From: Streptomyces sp. FIT100
Lineage (GTDB): Bacteria; Actinomycetota; Actinomycetes; Streptomycetales; Streptomycetaceae
Assembly (NCBI RefSeq): GCF_024584805.1
Contig: NZ_CP075715.1
Location: forward strand, 5,200,526-5,264,525
Direction of reading: 5' to 3'
DNA length: 64,000 nt
Part shown: positions 34,375 through 43,670 of the stretch, piece by piece
Position numbering within the stretch: the first letter of the stretch is position 1
Layout of the letters: every line of letters begins with the position of its first letter
Position numbers and translations under genes: made by a program
Notes under the pieces: generated by a model
What the model was told of the DNA's origin: nothing
Database searches by the model: none
Seen by the model: the letters and a program-made list of their open reading frames with translations, nothing else

Positions 34375-35499
34375 GTGAGTCGTAAAACGATCCGTAATTC
34401 CCGCGTGAGAACAGCCGCATTGGTTTCGGCGAGCACGCTCGCCCTGGCGCTCAACGTCGTTCCGAGTACCGCGGCTTTCGCAGACGCCATCCAGAGGGCT
34501 GGTCACGGGCACAGCCTTGGACTGCCCGGTCCGAACGGCGTCACGTCCGCCGACCGCGACGATGACCGCGACCGCGGGCCGAAGGGGGACCGTGGGCCCA
34601 AGGGAGACCGCGGGTCGAAGGGGGACCGGGGCAAGGTCGGGCCGCAGGGCCCGCAGGGTGTCCCGGGTTCCCAGGGACCGCAGGGCGACATCGGTGTCGG
34701 TACGCAGGGCCCACAGGGCGACGTCGGCGCGCAAGGCCCACAGGGCCCGGAGGGCGACGGCGTCGGTGAGCAGGGTCCGCAGGGAACGCAGGGGGTTCCG
34801 GGTGCGACCGGCGCCCAGGGGCCGCAGGGCGACATCGGTGTGGGTGTGCAGGGGCCGCAGGGTCCCCGGCACGACCGGTGCGGCAGGCCCTCAGGGCGAC
34901 CCGGGTGCGACCGGCGCCCAGGGGCCGCAGGGTGACATCGGCGTGGTGTGCAGGGTCCGCAGGGCGACGCCGGTGCTGATGGTGCGACCGGCGCGCAGGG
35001 TCCGCAGGGTGACGCGGGTCCGCAGGGTGCTACCGGTGGGACCGGTGCGCAGGGTGTGCAAGGCGAGACTGGTGCTCAGGGCACGCAGGGTGACACCGGT
35101 GCGCAGGGCGCGCAGGGTGCCACCGGTGCCACTGGTGCGCAGGGCGTGCAAGGTGACACCGGTGCTCAGGGCACGCAGGGCACCGCCGGTGCGCAAGGCG
35201 CGCAGGGTGTGCAGGGCAGCACCGGTGTGCAGGGTCCGCAGGGTTTCCAGGGCGACCAGGCCGCTCTCGTCGGCTACATCAACATCGACCAGACTCCGGC
35301 GGCCAACGAGTCGAGCGTCGAGTGTGAGGAGGGTGACCTCGCCACCGGAGGGGGCTTCGACCCTGCGACCGACTCGACCGTCGACTACGACGGGCCGATC
35401 CCCGCGGTCCAGGGTGCCGAGCCCACCGGGTGGCAGGTCACGAGCGAGTCGGCGAACGTCCTTACCGCTTACGTCGTCTGTCTCGACCGGACGCCGTAG
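34375..35499 (+). pseudogene. Secreted collagen-like protein with two compensating frameshifts
   Basis: A GTG-started protein has an N-terminal signal peptide (RTAALVSASTLALAL to about AFA), a charged stretch of DRGPKGDRGPKGD repeats, a long Gly-X-Y region rich in GPQGDIG and GAQGTQG units, and a roughly 80-residue C-terminal globular part with two Cys (SSVECEEGD and YVVCLDRTP). The frame shifts by +1 near 34867 (GGTCCCCGGC) and returns about 78 bases later near 34945, where a G seems lost relative to earlier repeat copies (GGCGTGGTGTGCAG versus GTGGGTGTGCAG). Read straight, the protein stops at 34935. It is either an assembly error in repeats, a decayed gene or a variable one. A surface fibre role is inferred. 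Confidence 0.75.
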
Positions 35500-35525
35500 A
35501 CGGGACGACACGGTCGAGCGAAGCA

Positions 35526-35570
35526 CAGGGCGAGACCCCGGGGCAGCACATGCCCCGGGGTCTCGCCCTG
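35526..35570. terminator. Bidirectional terminator between the collagen-like and peptidase genes
   Basis: A perfect 20-bp stem (35526-35545 with 35551-35570) and a 5-base loop lie between two convergent genes. Confidence 0.88.
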
Positions 35571-35589
35571 TCGGCGCCCGGTGGACGCG

Positions 35590-37740
35590 TTACGCCATGC
35601 CCAACGCCCGCTTCAGGAAGTCCACTTGTAGAAGCAGCAGGTTCTCCGCCACCTGCTCCTGCGGAGTCATGTGCGTCACTCCACTGAGCGGCAGCAGTTC
35701 ATGGGGGCGCCCGGCCGCCAGCAGGGCCGAGGACAGGCGGAGGCTGTGGGCCATCACCACATTGTCGTCTGCGAGGCCATGGATGATCATCAGCGGCCTC
35801 GTCGGCTCCACCGCCCCGCTCAGACCGTCGTCCGTGACGAGCGAGTTCGCCGCGTACACCTCAGGGTGGTCACCCGGCAGGCCGAGATACCGCTCCGTGT
35901 AATGGGTGTCGTACAGCCGCCAGTCCGTCACCGGTGCCCCCGCGACCCCCGCGTGGAAGACGTCCGGCCGCCGCAGCACCGCCAGCGCGGCCAGATAGCC
36001 GCCGTACGACCAGCCCCGGATCGCCACCCGGCCGAGATCCAGCGGGTACCGCCCGGCCAGGTCCCGCAGCGCGTCGATCTGGTCGTCCAGGGTCAGCGTG
36101 AAGTCGTCCTTGACCGCCTTCTCCCAGGCCGGCGAGCGGCCCGGCGTGCCGCGCCCGTCCGCGACGACCACCGCGAAGCCCTGGTCCGCGAACCACTGGG
36201 AGGTGAGATGCGGATTGTGTGCCGCGACCACACGCTGACCGTGCGGCCCGCCGTACGGGTCCAGCAGCACGGGGAGTGCACCGTCCGACTCCGTGTACCC
36301 GGTCGGCAGCAGCACGGCGCACGGAATGCGCCGTGCGCCACCCTCGGTGAAGGTCACCCGGGCCGACAGCACCGCACGCTCCGCGTGCGAGGCGATCACC
36401 GCGACCTGCTTGCCCTCCCGCAGCACCTGCACCGTCGTCCCGCCCACCTCCGGCCGCGCCGACGCCAGCACCGTCACCGCCCCCGACCGTACGGCCGAGT
36501 GCACCCCCGCGCCCTCGGAGACCCGCTCGAAGCCCAGCTCGTTGACCCGGTACACATGGATCTCGCCGGTCTCGGGCAGCTCCGCTTCCTCACCCGCCGA
36601 CGCCGAGATCAGGACATCCGAATCGCCGATGTCCAGCACCGCCCGCACATGCAACTGCGCCCCGGTCAGCGGCCGGTCACCCACCGCCAGGACCCGCGCG
36701 CCGCCCTCGTCCGCGACCCGCACCAGCCGCCCGTCCGGGGCCCAGGCGGGCGCCCCGGCCGCCGGCTCCACCCACACCGGGTCCTCGTCCACGTGCACCG
36801 TGCGCGTCGCACCCGTCTCCTCGTCCACCGCGAGATGGAGCGCCGTGCGCTGGTCCCGGGTCTGGACGAGCAGCAGCGGCGCCCCCGACGTCGACCAGTG
36901 CACACGCGCGAGGTACGGATACCGCTCCCGGTCCCAGACGACCTCGGTCCGCGCCCCGTCGAGCCCCACCAGACAGAGCCGCACCTCCGCGTTGGCCGTC
37001 CCCGCCGCCGGGTACGCGACCGGCGCCGGCTCCCGGTCCGGATGCGCCGGGTCCGCCATCCACCAGCGCTGTACGGGCTCCTCGTCGACGCGCGCCACCA
37101 GCAGCCGGTCGCTGCCGGGCCCCCACCAGAACCCGCGCGTCCGGCCCATCTCCTCCGCCGCCAGGAACTCCGCGACGCCGTAGGTCGTCCGCGCGTTCTC
37201 CGGCTCGGCCAGGGCCCGGTCCCCGTCGCCCTCCGCGCCGATCACCCGCAGCGCGCCCTTCGCCGCGTACGCCACGAACCGCCCGTCCGGCGACGGCCGC
37301 GGGTCGATCACCGGCCCCGCCGCGGGCAGTTCACGCGCCGTCCCGGCCCGCAGCTCCGCCGTGAACAGCCGCCCCGACAGCGCGAAGGCCGCCAACTCCG
37401 CCTCGCTGTCCACGGCGTAGCCCACGATGCCGCCGGACCCCTCACGGCTGCGCTCCCGGCGCGCCCGCTCCTCGGCCGGCAACTCCTCCTCGGCGCCGCC
37501 CAGCAGCGCCTCGGGATCCGCGGCGACCCGCTCGCGCACCTCCCCTTCGAGGTCCAGCACCCACAGCCCGTGGGCCCGCTCCGTCCCTGACGGGGAGCGC
37601 AGGAACACCACCCGGGAGCCGTCCGGCGACACCGTGAACGCACGCGGTGCGCCCAGCATGAAGCGCTGCGTTCTGGCGTACTGGCGGGGGAAGGAGAGCG
37701 GGGCCGGTGCCGGGTGGGACTGCTGCTGCCTGGAGGTCAT
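35590..37740 (-). CDS. S9 family prolyl oligopeptidase/dipeptidyl peptidase IV-like serine peptidase
   Basis: A 716-residue peptidase. The N-terminal two thirds is a DPP4-type beta-propeller (repeats such as FTVSPDGSRVVFLRS, SPDGRFVAYAAKG). The C-terminal third is an alpha/beta hydrolase with the nucleophile S578 in GWSYGG, the Asp in LADDNV and the His in VTHMTP. No signal peptide is seen when the ATG at 37740 is used, so it is probably cytosolic, cleaving short peptides after Pro or similar residues. An upstream open extension to 37914 lacks family similarity. Confidence 0.9.
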   Translation of the reverse strand: MTSRQQQSHPAPAPLSFPRQYARTQRFMLGAPRAFTVSPDGSRVVFLRSPSGTERAHGLWVLDLEGEVRERVAADPEALLGGAEEELPAEERARRERSREGSGGIVGYAVDSEAELAAFALSGRLFTAELRAGTARELPAAGPVIDPRPSPDGRFVAYAAKGALRVIGAEGDGDRALAEPENARTTYGVAEFLAAEEMGRTRGFWWGPGSDRLLVARVDEEPVQRWWMADPAHPDREPAPVAYPAAGTANAEVRLCLVGLDGARTEVVWDRERYPYLARVHWSTSGAPLLLVQTRDQRTALHLAVDEETGATRTVHVDEDPVWVEPAAGAPAWAPDGRLVRVADEGGARVLAVGDRPLTGAQLHVRAVLDIGDSDVLISASAGEEAELPETGEIHVYRVNELGFERVSEGAGVHSAVRSGAVTVLASARPEVGGTTVQVLREGKQVAVIASHAERAVLSARVTFTEGGARRIPCAVLLPTGYTESDGALPVLLDPYGGPHGQRVVAAHNPHLTSQWFADQGFAVVVADGRGTPGRSPAWEKAVKDDFTLTLDDQIDALRDLAGRYPLDLGRVAIRGWSYGGYLAALAVLRRPDVFHAGVAGAPVTDWRLYDTHYTERYLGLPGDHPEVYAANSLVTDDGLSGAVEPTRPLMIIHGLADDNVVMAHSLRLSSALLAAGRPHELLPLSGVTHMTPQEQVAENLLLLQVDFLKRALGMA

Positions 37741-37907
37741 GTGGCCGAATCTAGTGCCGTGCGCCCCCGTGTGCTGCCGTGCTCCGATCAATGCGTGCGA
37801 GCGGATAGTTATGATCCGTACCGCCAGGTGGGTATGAACCTCCCGGCACAGGCAGGCTGACCGTTTCCGACCGTGTTTCTGTCGACCATCTGTGGAGGTG
37901 AACCGCC

Positions 37908-38102
37908 GTGGCACTCTCGATTTCGGCGGTGGTGCTGCTGGCGATCATCGTCTTCCTGCTCGTCAAGAAAGCGGGACTGAAGGCCGGGCACGCAGCCGTG
38001 TGCATGCTGCTCGGCTTCTATCTGGCCAGCTCGTCCATCGCGCCCACGATCAGCGAGCTGACCACGAACGTGGCGGGCATGATCGGCGGCATCAAGTTCT
38101 AG
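37908..38102 (+). CDS. Small two-helix membrane protein
   Basis: A 64-residue protein of unknown function with one clear membrane helix (ISAVVLLAIIVFLLV) and a second hydrophobic segment (AAVCMLLGFYLASSSIAP). The GTG start has a perfect GGAGGTGA seven bases upstream. It lies alone between the divergent peptidase gene and mshB. I recognise no family function. Confidence 0.75.
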   Translation: MALSISAVVLLAIIVFLLVKKAGLKAGHAAVCMLLGFYLASSSIAPTISELTTNVAGMIGGIKF

Positions 38103-38150
38103 GGGCTTCCGCTTCCGGGACCGGTCGCGCGGCCTCGTAGGCTGGGGGCC

Positions 38151-39062
38151 ATGACGGACCCGGACCTGCCGGCCCGTCGTCTGCTGCTGGTGCACGCGCA
38201 CCCCGACGACGAGTCGATCAACAATGGCGCCACCATGGCGCGGTACGCCGCCGAGGGCGTCCATGTCACGCTCGTGACGTGCACCCTCGGCGAAGAGGGC
38301 GAGGTCATCCCGCCCGAGCTCGCCCATCTCGCCGCCGACAAGGAGGACCGGCTCGGTCCGCACCGGATCGGCGAACTGGCCGCCGCCATGGCCGAGCTGG
38401 GCGTCTCGGACCACCGCTTCCTCGGCGGCCCCGGCCGCTTCCGCGACTCCGGGATGATGGGCCTGTCCCAGAACCGGCGCCCCGGTGCCTTCTGGAGCAC
38501 GGACGTCGACGAGGCCGCCCCGTACCTCGTCGAGGTGATCCGCACGGTACGGCCGCAGGTCCTCGTCACGTACGACCCCAACGGCGGCTACGGCCACCCC
38601 GACCACATCCAGGCGCACCGTGTCGCGATGCGGGCGGCCGAACTCGCCGCCGAGCCGGCGTTCCGCCGCGATCTCGGCAGCCCCCACACCATCGCCAAGA
38701 TCTACTGGAACCGGGTGCCGCGCTCAGTCGCCGAGGAGGGCTTCGCACGCCTGCGGGCCATGGCGGCCGAATCCGGGACGGCCGTGGCATTCCCCGGCAT
38801 CGCGGAAGTCGGCGACATTCCCGGCGTCGTGGACGACTCGGAGATCACCGCCGGGATCGACGGCACCGCGTACACCGGCCGGAAGGCGGCGGCGATGCGC
38901 GCCCACGCCACCCAGATCGCGGTCGACGGCCCCTTCTTCGCGCTGTCGAACGACCTCGGCCAGCCCCTGTTCACCAGCGAGTACTACCAGTTGGTCCGTG
39001 GCGAATCCGGCGCACCCGCCGGTGAGCGTGAGAGCGACCTGTTCGAGGGAGTGGCGTCATGA
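38151..39062 (+). CDS. mshB: Mycothiol biosynthesis deacetylase MshB
   Basis: A 303-residue zinc enzyme that removes the acetyl group from GlcNAc-inositol in mycothiol synthesis. The LmbE-fold metal motif AHPDDE is at residues 16-21 and the second metal segment YGHPDHIQAHRV provides the third ligand. The length is the usual one. It overlaps the next gene by ATGA. The pairing of mshB with a small membrane protein gene is also found in mycobacteria (Rv1170-Rv1171). Confidence 0.93.
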   Translation: MTDPDLPARRLLLVHAHPDDESINNGATMARYAAEGVHVTLVTCTLGEEGEVIPPELAHLAADKEDRLGPHRIGELAAAMAELGVSDHRFLGGPGRFRDSGMMGLSQNRRPGAFWSTDVDEAAPYLVEVIRTVRPQVLVTYDPNGGYGHPDHIQAHRVAMRAAELAAEPAFRRDLGSPHTIAKIYWNRVPRSVAEEGFARLRAMAAESGTAVAFPGIAEVGDIPGVVDDSEITAGIDGTAYTGRKAAAMRAHATQIAVDGPFFALSNDLGQPLFTSEYYQLVRGESGAPAGERESDLFEGVAS

Positions 39063-39460
39063 CCGAGCCCGGAGCGTGGCTGACGGGTTCCCCGAGACCC
39101 GGACGGATCGCCGCCTACCTCGGCCTCGCCGTCCTCGGCTTCGTGGTGGGGACCGCCGGCTCGCTGGTCCAAACCGCCTGGTTCCCGGGCGGGTTGCTGC
39201 TGGCGCTGCTCGGTACGGCGGGGGCGTTCTACGGCGGACTGCGCACCGCCGGCACCCAGCTGGGCGTCCTCGCCCCCGCGGGTGGCTGGATCGTGGCGGT
39301 GCTGCTGCTGAGCGCGGGGCGCCCGGAGGGCGACGGTCTTTTCGCGGGTGGTCTCGGCGAGATCGTCTTCCTGCTGGGCGGAATGGCCGTGGCTGTGATC
39401 TGCGCCACGATGACGCGGTTGCCGCAATCGGGCGCCTCCGACGGCCGACTTGGCACGTGA
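39059..39460 (+). CDS. Small membrane protein coupled to mshB
   Basis: A 133-residue protein with four hydrophobic segments (starting AYLGLAVLGFVVGTAGSLV, then LLLALLGTAGAFYGGL, GGWIVAVLLLSAG and FLLGGMAVAVICATM). The ATGA overlap with mshB implies a common message. Its function is unknown; the conserved pairing with mshB suggests a mycothiol- or envelope-linked role, by inference only. Confidence 0.85.
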   Translation: MTEPGAWLTGSPRPGRIAAYLGLAVLGFVVGTAGSLVQTAWFPGGLLLALLGTAGAFYGGLRTAGTQLGVLAPAGGWIVAVLLLSAGRPEGDGLFAGGLGEIVFLLGGMAVAVICATMTRLPQSGASDGRLGT

Positions 39461-39632
39461 CGTGTCCTGTCTCAGGCCGAAATGACCACGCACACCTGGG
39501 CCGGTGCGGAACCCCGCTTCCCCCAGTCGCGGGGTGCGGACCGGCGGCGGCCAGTATGGTGGTGCGCGCCGCCGAGCCGCCCGCAGTGGTACCAGAAAGA
39601 ACGGGCGGCGGAGCCAATCGGGAGAACCTGCT

Positions 39633-41777
39633 TTGAGTCGTGAAACTGAGAGTTCGTCCTCCGGCCCGCAGGGCCGGGGCGGAGCCGCGTACCCCTCGGG
39701 GACACCGCCGTACGGATCCCGCCAGTATCCGTCGCTGCACCCCACGCAGGACGCTCCGGACGAGAGAGCCGAGCCTGCGGCCTCTCCGCAGCCGGACGAG
39801 CCCAAGACCGAGACCACGCTGACCACGCGCATCCGGATCAACATCCCGGGTTCGCGGCCGATTCCGCCGGTCGTCATGCGTACGCCGATGAGCGACATCG
39901 ACGCGCGCAAGAACGCGGGCGGCCCGAACGGTGCGCCCGGCACGGGCGGTGCCGGCGGTGCGAACGGCCGCGAGGGCGAGCGGGCGGCGGAGCGCACCGG
40001 CGCCACGCCGCGGCCCTCGGGAGTCACGGACGCACCGGCCGCGCGGGGTGGCGCCGGTCCGCGCGCGGAGGTGCCGCCGCCCGCGGCGGAGAAGCCGGCC
40101 GAGGAGAAGACCAGCGACTGGTTCGCGCCGCGCAAGGCGCCGGCCCCTGCACCGGCCGCGCCGCCCGCCCCTTCGGCGCCGTCCGCTCCCGTTCCGGGTC
40201 CGGCGGCCGCTCCCGACGGGCCGAATCCGCATGCCGGTCCCGGCGGACCGGGTGGTCCGGGTGCGCCCGGTGGTCCCCGCGGGCCGCGTCCCGGTGGCTC
40301 GCTGAGCGACCTCGCGGCCCAGGCGGACGCGCCGGGTGTCGGCCGCGGCACGCCGCCGTTCGGTGTGCGCCCGCCCGGCGCCCAGGGCCGGCCGGGACCC
40401 ACCGGCCCCACGACGGGTCCGGCCAGCGGCAGTTCGCCGTTCGCCCCCGGGGCCGGTGGCGGTGTGCCGCAGATGAGCGACGACACGGCCGTGCTGACCC
40501 CGCAGAAGCACGCGGGTCCGGGCTCGGGCATGGGCATGGGCCAGGGACCGGGTCCCTCGGCCCCTGGCGGCAATGTCTCGGGTGACACGCTCACGAGCGG
40601 CATCCCGGTGGTTCCCTCCCCGGAGCACCGTTCGCCGTTCGCGCCCCTCGTACCGGGCCAGAGCGGCCCGGACGCGGCACCTTGGCCGCCCTCCGGCCCC
40701 GGCGACTTCTCGGCGCCGGACTTCCCCGGCCCGGCCACGCCGGCGCACGTCGCGCCCGGCCCGTCGCCGTCCCCTTCCCCGGCCGCGCCGGGGCCCGGGG
40801 CCTCGTCGTCCTCCCGTTCCGCCGCCAAGAAGGGCCGGTCCAAGCTGGTCCTGGCCGGCGCGGGCGTGTTCGGCGTGCTCGTCGTCGCGTACGGCGCGGG
40901 CCTGCTGCTGAACCACTCCGAGGTCCCCAAGGGCACCACAGTCCTCGGCGTCGACATCGGCGGCGGCACGAAGGCGGACGCGGTCGCCACGCTCGAATCG
41001 GCGCTGGGCGAGCGGACCAAGGCCCCCCTCCAGCTCACGGTGGACGGCAAGAAGGCCCAGCTGGCCCCGGACAAGGCGGGTCTCAGCCTGGACAGCCAGG
41101 CCACCGTCCGCGACGCCGCCGGCAGCGACTACAACCCGGTCTCCGTCATCGGCACCCTCTTCGGCGGCGAGCGGGAGACCCAGCCGGTCATCCCGGTCGA
41201 CGAGGAGAAGCTGCAGGTCGCCCTCGCCGACCTGGCGGGCACCTCCGGCACGGCCAGCGAGGGCACGATCCGCTTCGAGCCCAACAAGGTCATCGCCGTA
41301 CCGGGCAAGGCCGGCAAGGCCCTGGACATCGGTCAGTCGACGATCTCGGTCAGGGACGCGTACCGCGCCCAGGTCGAGACCGGCACGACGAACGTGGTCG
41401 AGCTGCCGGTCGGCACCCGCGAGCCCACCATCACCAAGGCCGAACTGGACCGGGCGATGAAGGAGTTCGCCGAGCCCGCGATGTCCGGCCTGGTCACGAT
41501 CAAGGCGGGCGGCAAGGAGATCCAGTTCGGCCCGGCGCGCTCGCTCCCGAAGATCCTTTCCATGAAGGCGATCGACGGCCGGCTCGTCGAGGTCTACAAC
41601 AAGCAGGCCATCGACGAACTGCTGGACGGCGCCTTCGACGGGATCACGATCACCAAGGGCGACGGCAAGGAGTACCCGGTCTCGGCCGACGACGTCGCCT
41701 CCGCGATGCAGAAGGCGCTCCTCGGCAAGACCCCGGCCGAGCGCACCCAGACGATCGAACTCAACCCCCAGGGCTGA
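39633..41777 (+). CDS. Membrane-anchored putative peptidoglycan-binding protein with long disordered cytosolic N-terminus
   Basis: A 714-residue protein. Residues 1 to about 390 are Pro/Gly/Ala-rich and probably disordered, with few charged patches. A single membrane helix follows (KLVLAGAGVFGVLVVAYGAG), then about 300 extracytoplasmic residues with repeated domains of the YoaR/VanW-associated putative peptidoglycan-binding type (PG_binding_4), beginning near TTVLGVDIGGGTKADAVATL. It probably helps organise the cell wall from a membrane anchor. The TTG at 39633 was chosen because GGGAG sits nine bases upstream; the frame is open further upstream without a better start. Confidence 0.82.
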   Translation: MSRETESSSSGPQGRGGAAYPSGTPPYGSRQYPSLHPTQDAPDERAEPAASPQPDEPKTETTLTTRIRINIPGSRPIPPVVMRTPMSDIDARKNAGGPNGAPGTGGAGGANGREGERAAERTGATPRPSGVTDAPAARGGAGPRAEVPPPAAEKPAEEKTSDWFAPRKAPAPAPAAPPAPSAPSAPVPGPAAAPDGPNPHAGPGGPGGPGAPGGPRGPRPGGSLSDLAAQADAPGVGRGTPPFGVRPPGAQGRPGPTGPTTGPASGSSPFAPGAGGGVPQMSDDTAVLTPQKHAGPGSGMGMGQGPGPSAPGGNVSGDTLTSGIPVVPSPEHRSPFAPLVPGQSGPDAAPWPPSGPGDFSAPDFPGPATPAHVAPGPSPSPSPAAPGPGASSSSRSAAKKGRSKLVLAGAGVFGVLVVAYGAGLLLNHSEVPKGTTVLGVDIGGGTKADAVATLESALGERTKAPLQLTVDGKKAQLAPDKAGLSLDSQATVRDAAGSDYNPVSVIGTLFGGERETQPVIPVDEEKLQVALADLAGTSGTASEGTIRFEPNKVIAVPGKAGKALDIGQSTISVRDAYRAQVETGTTNVVELPVGTREPTITKAELDRAMKEFAEPAMSGLVTIKAGGKEIQFGPARSLPKILSMKAIDGRLVEVYNKQAIDELLDGAFDGITITKGDGKEYPVSADDVASAMQKALLGKTPAERTQTIELNPQG

Positions 41778-41793
41778 GACACCGGCCGCCCCG

Positions 41794-41826
41794 GAGCCCC
41801 CCGCCCGAACCTCGGGCGGGGGGCTC
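41794..41826 (+). terminator. Terminator after the peptidoglycan-binding protein gene
   Basis: GAGCCCCCCGCCCGA pairs perfectly with its complement across a 3-base loop, 17 bases after the stop codon. Confidence 0.85.
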
Positions 41827-41852
41827 TCGCCGCGAGTGGAGGAGTACGAGAA

Positions 41853-42851
41853 GTGGATCACCTGTACCCGCCGATCGAACCCTACGAGACCGGGATGCTC
41901 GACGTCGGCGACGGCAACCTCGTGTACTGGGAAGTCTGCGGCAATCCCGAGGGCAAAGCCGCGCTCGTCGTCCACGGCGGACCGGGATCGGGGTGCGGGA
42001 CCGTTGCGCGCAGGCACTTCGACCCGGACCGGTACCGGATCGTCCTGTTCGACCAGCGGGGATGCGGCAGCAGCACACCGCACGCGAGCGACCCCTCGAC
42101 GGACATGAGCCACAACACCACCCGGCATCTGATCGCCGACATGGAGCTGCTGCGGGAGCACCTGGACGTCGGCAAATGGCTGCTGTACGGCGGCTCGTGG
42201 GGCTCCACGCTGATCCTGGCCTACGCCGAGCAGCACCCGGAGCGCGTCTCCGAGATCGTCATCACCGGCGTCACCACCACCCGCCGCTCCGAGAGCGACT
42301 GGCTCTACCGAGGCGTCGGCCGCTTCTTCCCCGAGCAGTGGGACCGTTTCCTCGCCGGCGCCCCCGGAACACCGCGCGACGGCGACCTCGTCGCGGCCTA
42401 CGCCGCCCTGGCCGGGCACGCCGACCCCGCGGTCAGGGCCAAGGCCACGGCCGACTGGTGCGCCTGGGAGGACGCCGTCGTGTCCGCGGAGACGAAGGGC
42501 GCCTCCAACCCGTACAGCGACAGGCCCTCGGCGGCCCGACTCGCCCTGGTGCGCATCTGCTCCCACTACTTCTCCCACGGCGCATGGCTGGAAGAAGGCG
42601 CCCTGCTGCGCGACGCCCACCGCCTGGCGGGCATTCCGGGCGTGCTGGTCCACGGCCGGCTCGACATGGCCGGTCCGCTGCACACCGCCTGGGAGCTCTG
42701 CCGCGCCTGGCCCGATGCCGAGCTGATCGTCGTGGAGGACTCGGGGCACATGGGGAACGACACCGCACGCGGCCATGCGCTCGCGGCGCTGAACCGCTTT
42801 GCCGACGGCGTCAGTTCAGCATCGAACGCGCCGCGCGGGCCCGGCGTCTGA
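41853..42851 (+). CDS. pip: Proline iminopeptidase
   Basis: A 332-residue alpha/beta hydrolase that removes N-terminal proline from peptides. The oxyanion motif HGGPGSGCG is followed by the nucleophile S115 in GGSWGSTL, and the C-terminal part has the acid residue in HGRLDMAGP and the His in VEDSGHMG. The N-terminal LYPPIEPYETGMLDVGDG segment is typical for the family. GTG start after GGAG. Its 3' end overlaps the convergent SirB1-like gene by 41 bases. Confidence 0.94.
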   Translation: MDHLYPPIEPYETGMLDVGDGNLVYWEVCGNPEGKAALVVHGGPGSGCGTVARRHFDPDRYRIVLFDQRGCGSSTPHASDPSTDMSHNTTRHLIADMELLREHLDVGKWLLYGGSWGSTLILAYAEQHPERVSEIVITGVTTTRRSESDWLYRGVGRFFPEQWDRFLAGAPGTPRDGDLVAAYAALAGHADPAVRAKATADWCAWEDAVVSAETKGASNPYSDRPSAARLALVRICSHYFSHGAWLEEGALLRDAHRLAGIPGVLVHGRLDMAGPLHTAWELCRAWPDAELIVVEDSGHMGNDTARGHALAALNRFADGVSSASNAPRGPGV

Positions 42852-43653
42852 TCGTCGCGGCCGTCGCGGGTTCCACCGCCGCGAGGATGTCGGCGTACGC
42901 GTCCATCTCCGAAGCCCCCGTGAGGAAGTCGCCGCGCTGCACCAGCAGCTGGGCGCGCTCGAAGCGGAGGCGGGCGGGGTGGGAGGGGAGGAGGAGGGAG
43001 AGGTCGATCGCCCACAGGGCGACGTCCGAGCGCTCCGGGCGCGCGGCGGACCAGGCGCGGATGTTGTTGAGGATGCGCAGGACGATCTGCAGCGGGGTCG
43101 CCGGGACCAGCATCGAGGGGTCGAGAGGCGCGCCTGTCGCGCCCACGACGAGGAGCTCGGCGTCCGCGCCCGTCAGCAGGCTGCCGCCCGCGAAGGGGTC
43201 GGCCAGCACCGGGCGCCCGGGGTCGCCGAAGCCGACGACGAAGTGGCCCGGGAGGGCGATGCCGTAGACGGGAGCACCGGCCCGGCGGGCGACCTCCAGC
43301 CAGACGACGGAGAGCAGGATGGGCAGCCCACGGCGGCGCCGGAGCACCTCGTGGAGCAGGGAGGACTCCAGGCGCTGGTAGCAGCCGGGCGTGCCGCGGA
43401 AGCCGCAGCGCTCGCCGAGGAGCGCGGCCAGGGCCGCGACCCAGGACTCCGGCTCCCCGGCGCCGTACGGCAGCAGCCCCGCAAGCCGGTCCAGTTCGAT
43501 CTGGGCGGCGTCCAGGCCCGCCTCGTCCAGTGCCGGGTCGGCCTCCGCACCCACCAGCAGGCACAGCGTCGCGAGGTCGGGCCGTTCGGAGCGGGCCTCC
43601 TCGGCGAACCGGCGCCTCCACCGCGTGGCCTCCGGGTGGTGTGGGGGGTGCAT
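42811..43653 (-). CDS. SirB1-family (transglutaminase-like fold) protein
   Basis: A 280-residue protein with the SirB1 N-terminal and tetratricopeptide-like C-terminal parts. Typical segments are LLHEVLRRRRGLPILLSVVW, GIALPGHFVVGF and LLVQRGDFLTGASEMDAY. The fold resembles transglutaminases, but no enzymatic role is established for the family. The ATG at 43653 begins 18 bases after the stop of the upstream GNAT gene, so the two are likely co-transcribed. A much longer open frame upstream is only the overlap with that gene in another frame. Confidence 0.82.
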   Translation of the reverse strand: MHPPHHPEATRWRRRFAEEARSERPDLATLCLLVGAEADPALDEAGLDAAQIELDRLAGLLPYGAGEPESWVAALAALLGERCGFRGTPGCYQRLESSLLHEVLRRRRGLPILLSVVWLEVARRAGAPVYGIALPGHFVVGFGDPGRPVLADPFAGGSLLTGADAELLVVGATGAPLDPSMLVPATPLQIVLRILNNIRAWSAARPERSDVALWAIDLSLLLPSHPARLRFERAQLLVQRGDFLTGASEMDAYADILAAVEPATAATIRRRARAARSMLN

Positions 43654-43670
43654 ATGCGTCTCGTACCCGC

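Noticed and set aside
39057..42776. A 1239-codon minus-strand open frame
   Set aside because: It runs opposite mshB's partner, the wall-binding protein and pip, all of which have clear motifs. The long frame is due to GC bias in the third codon position.
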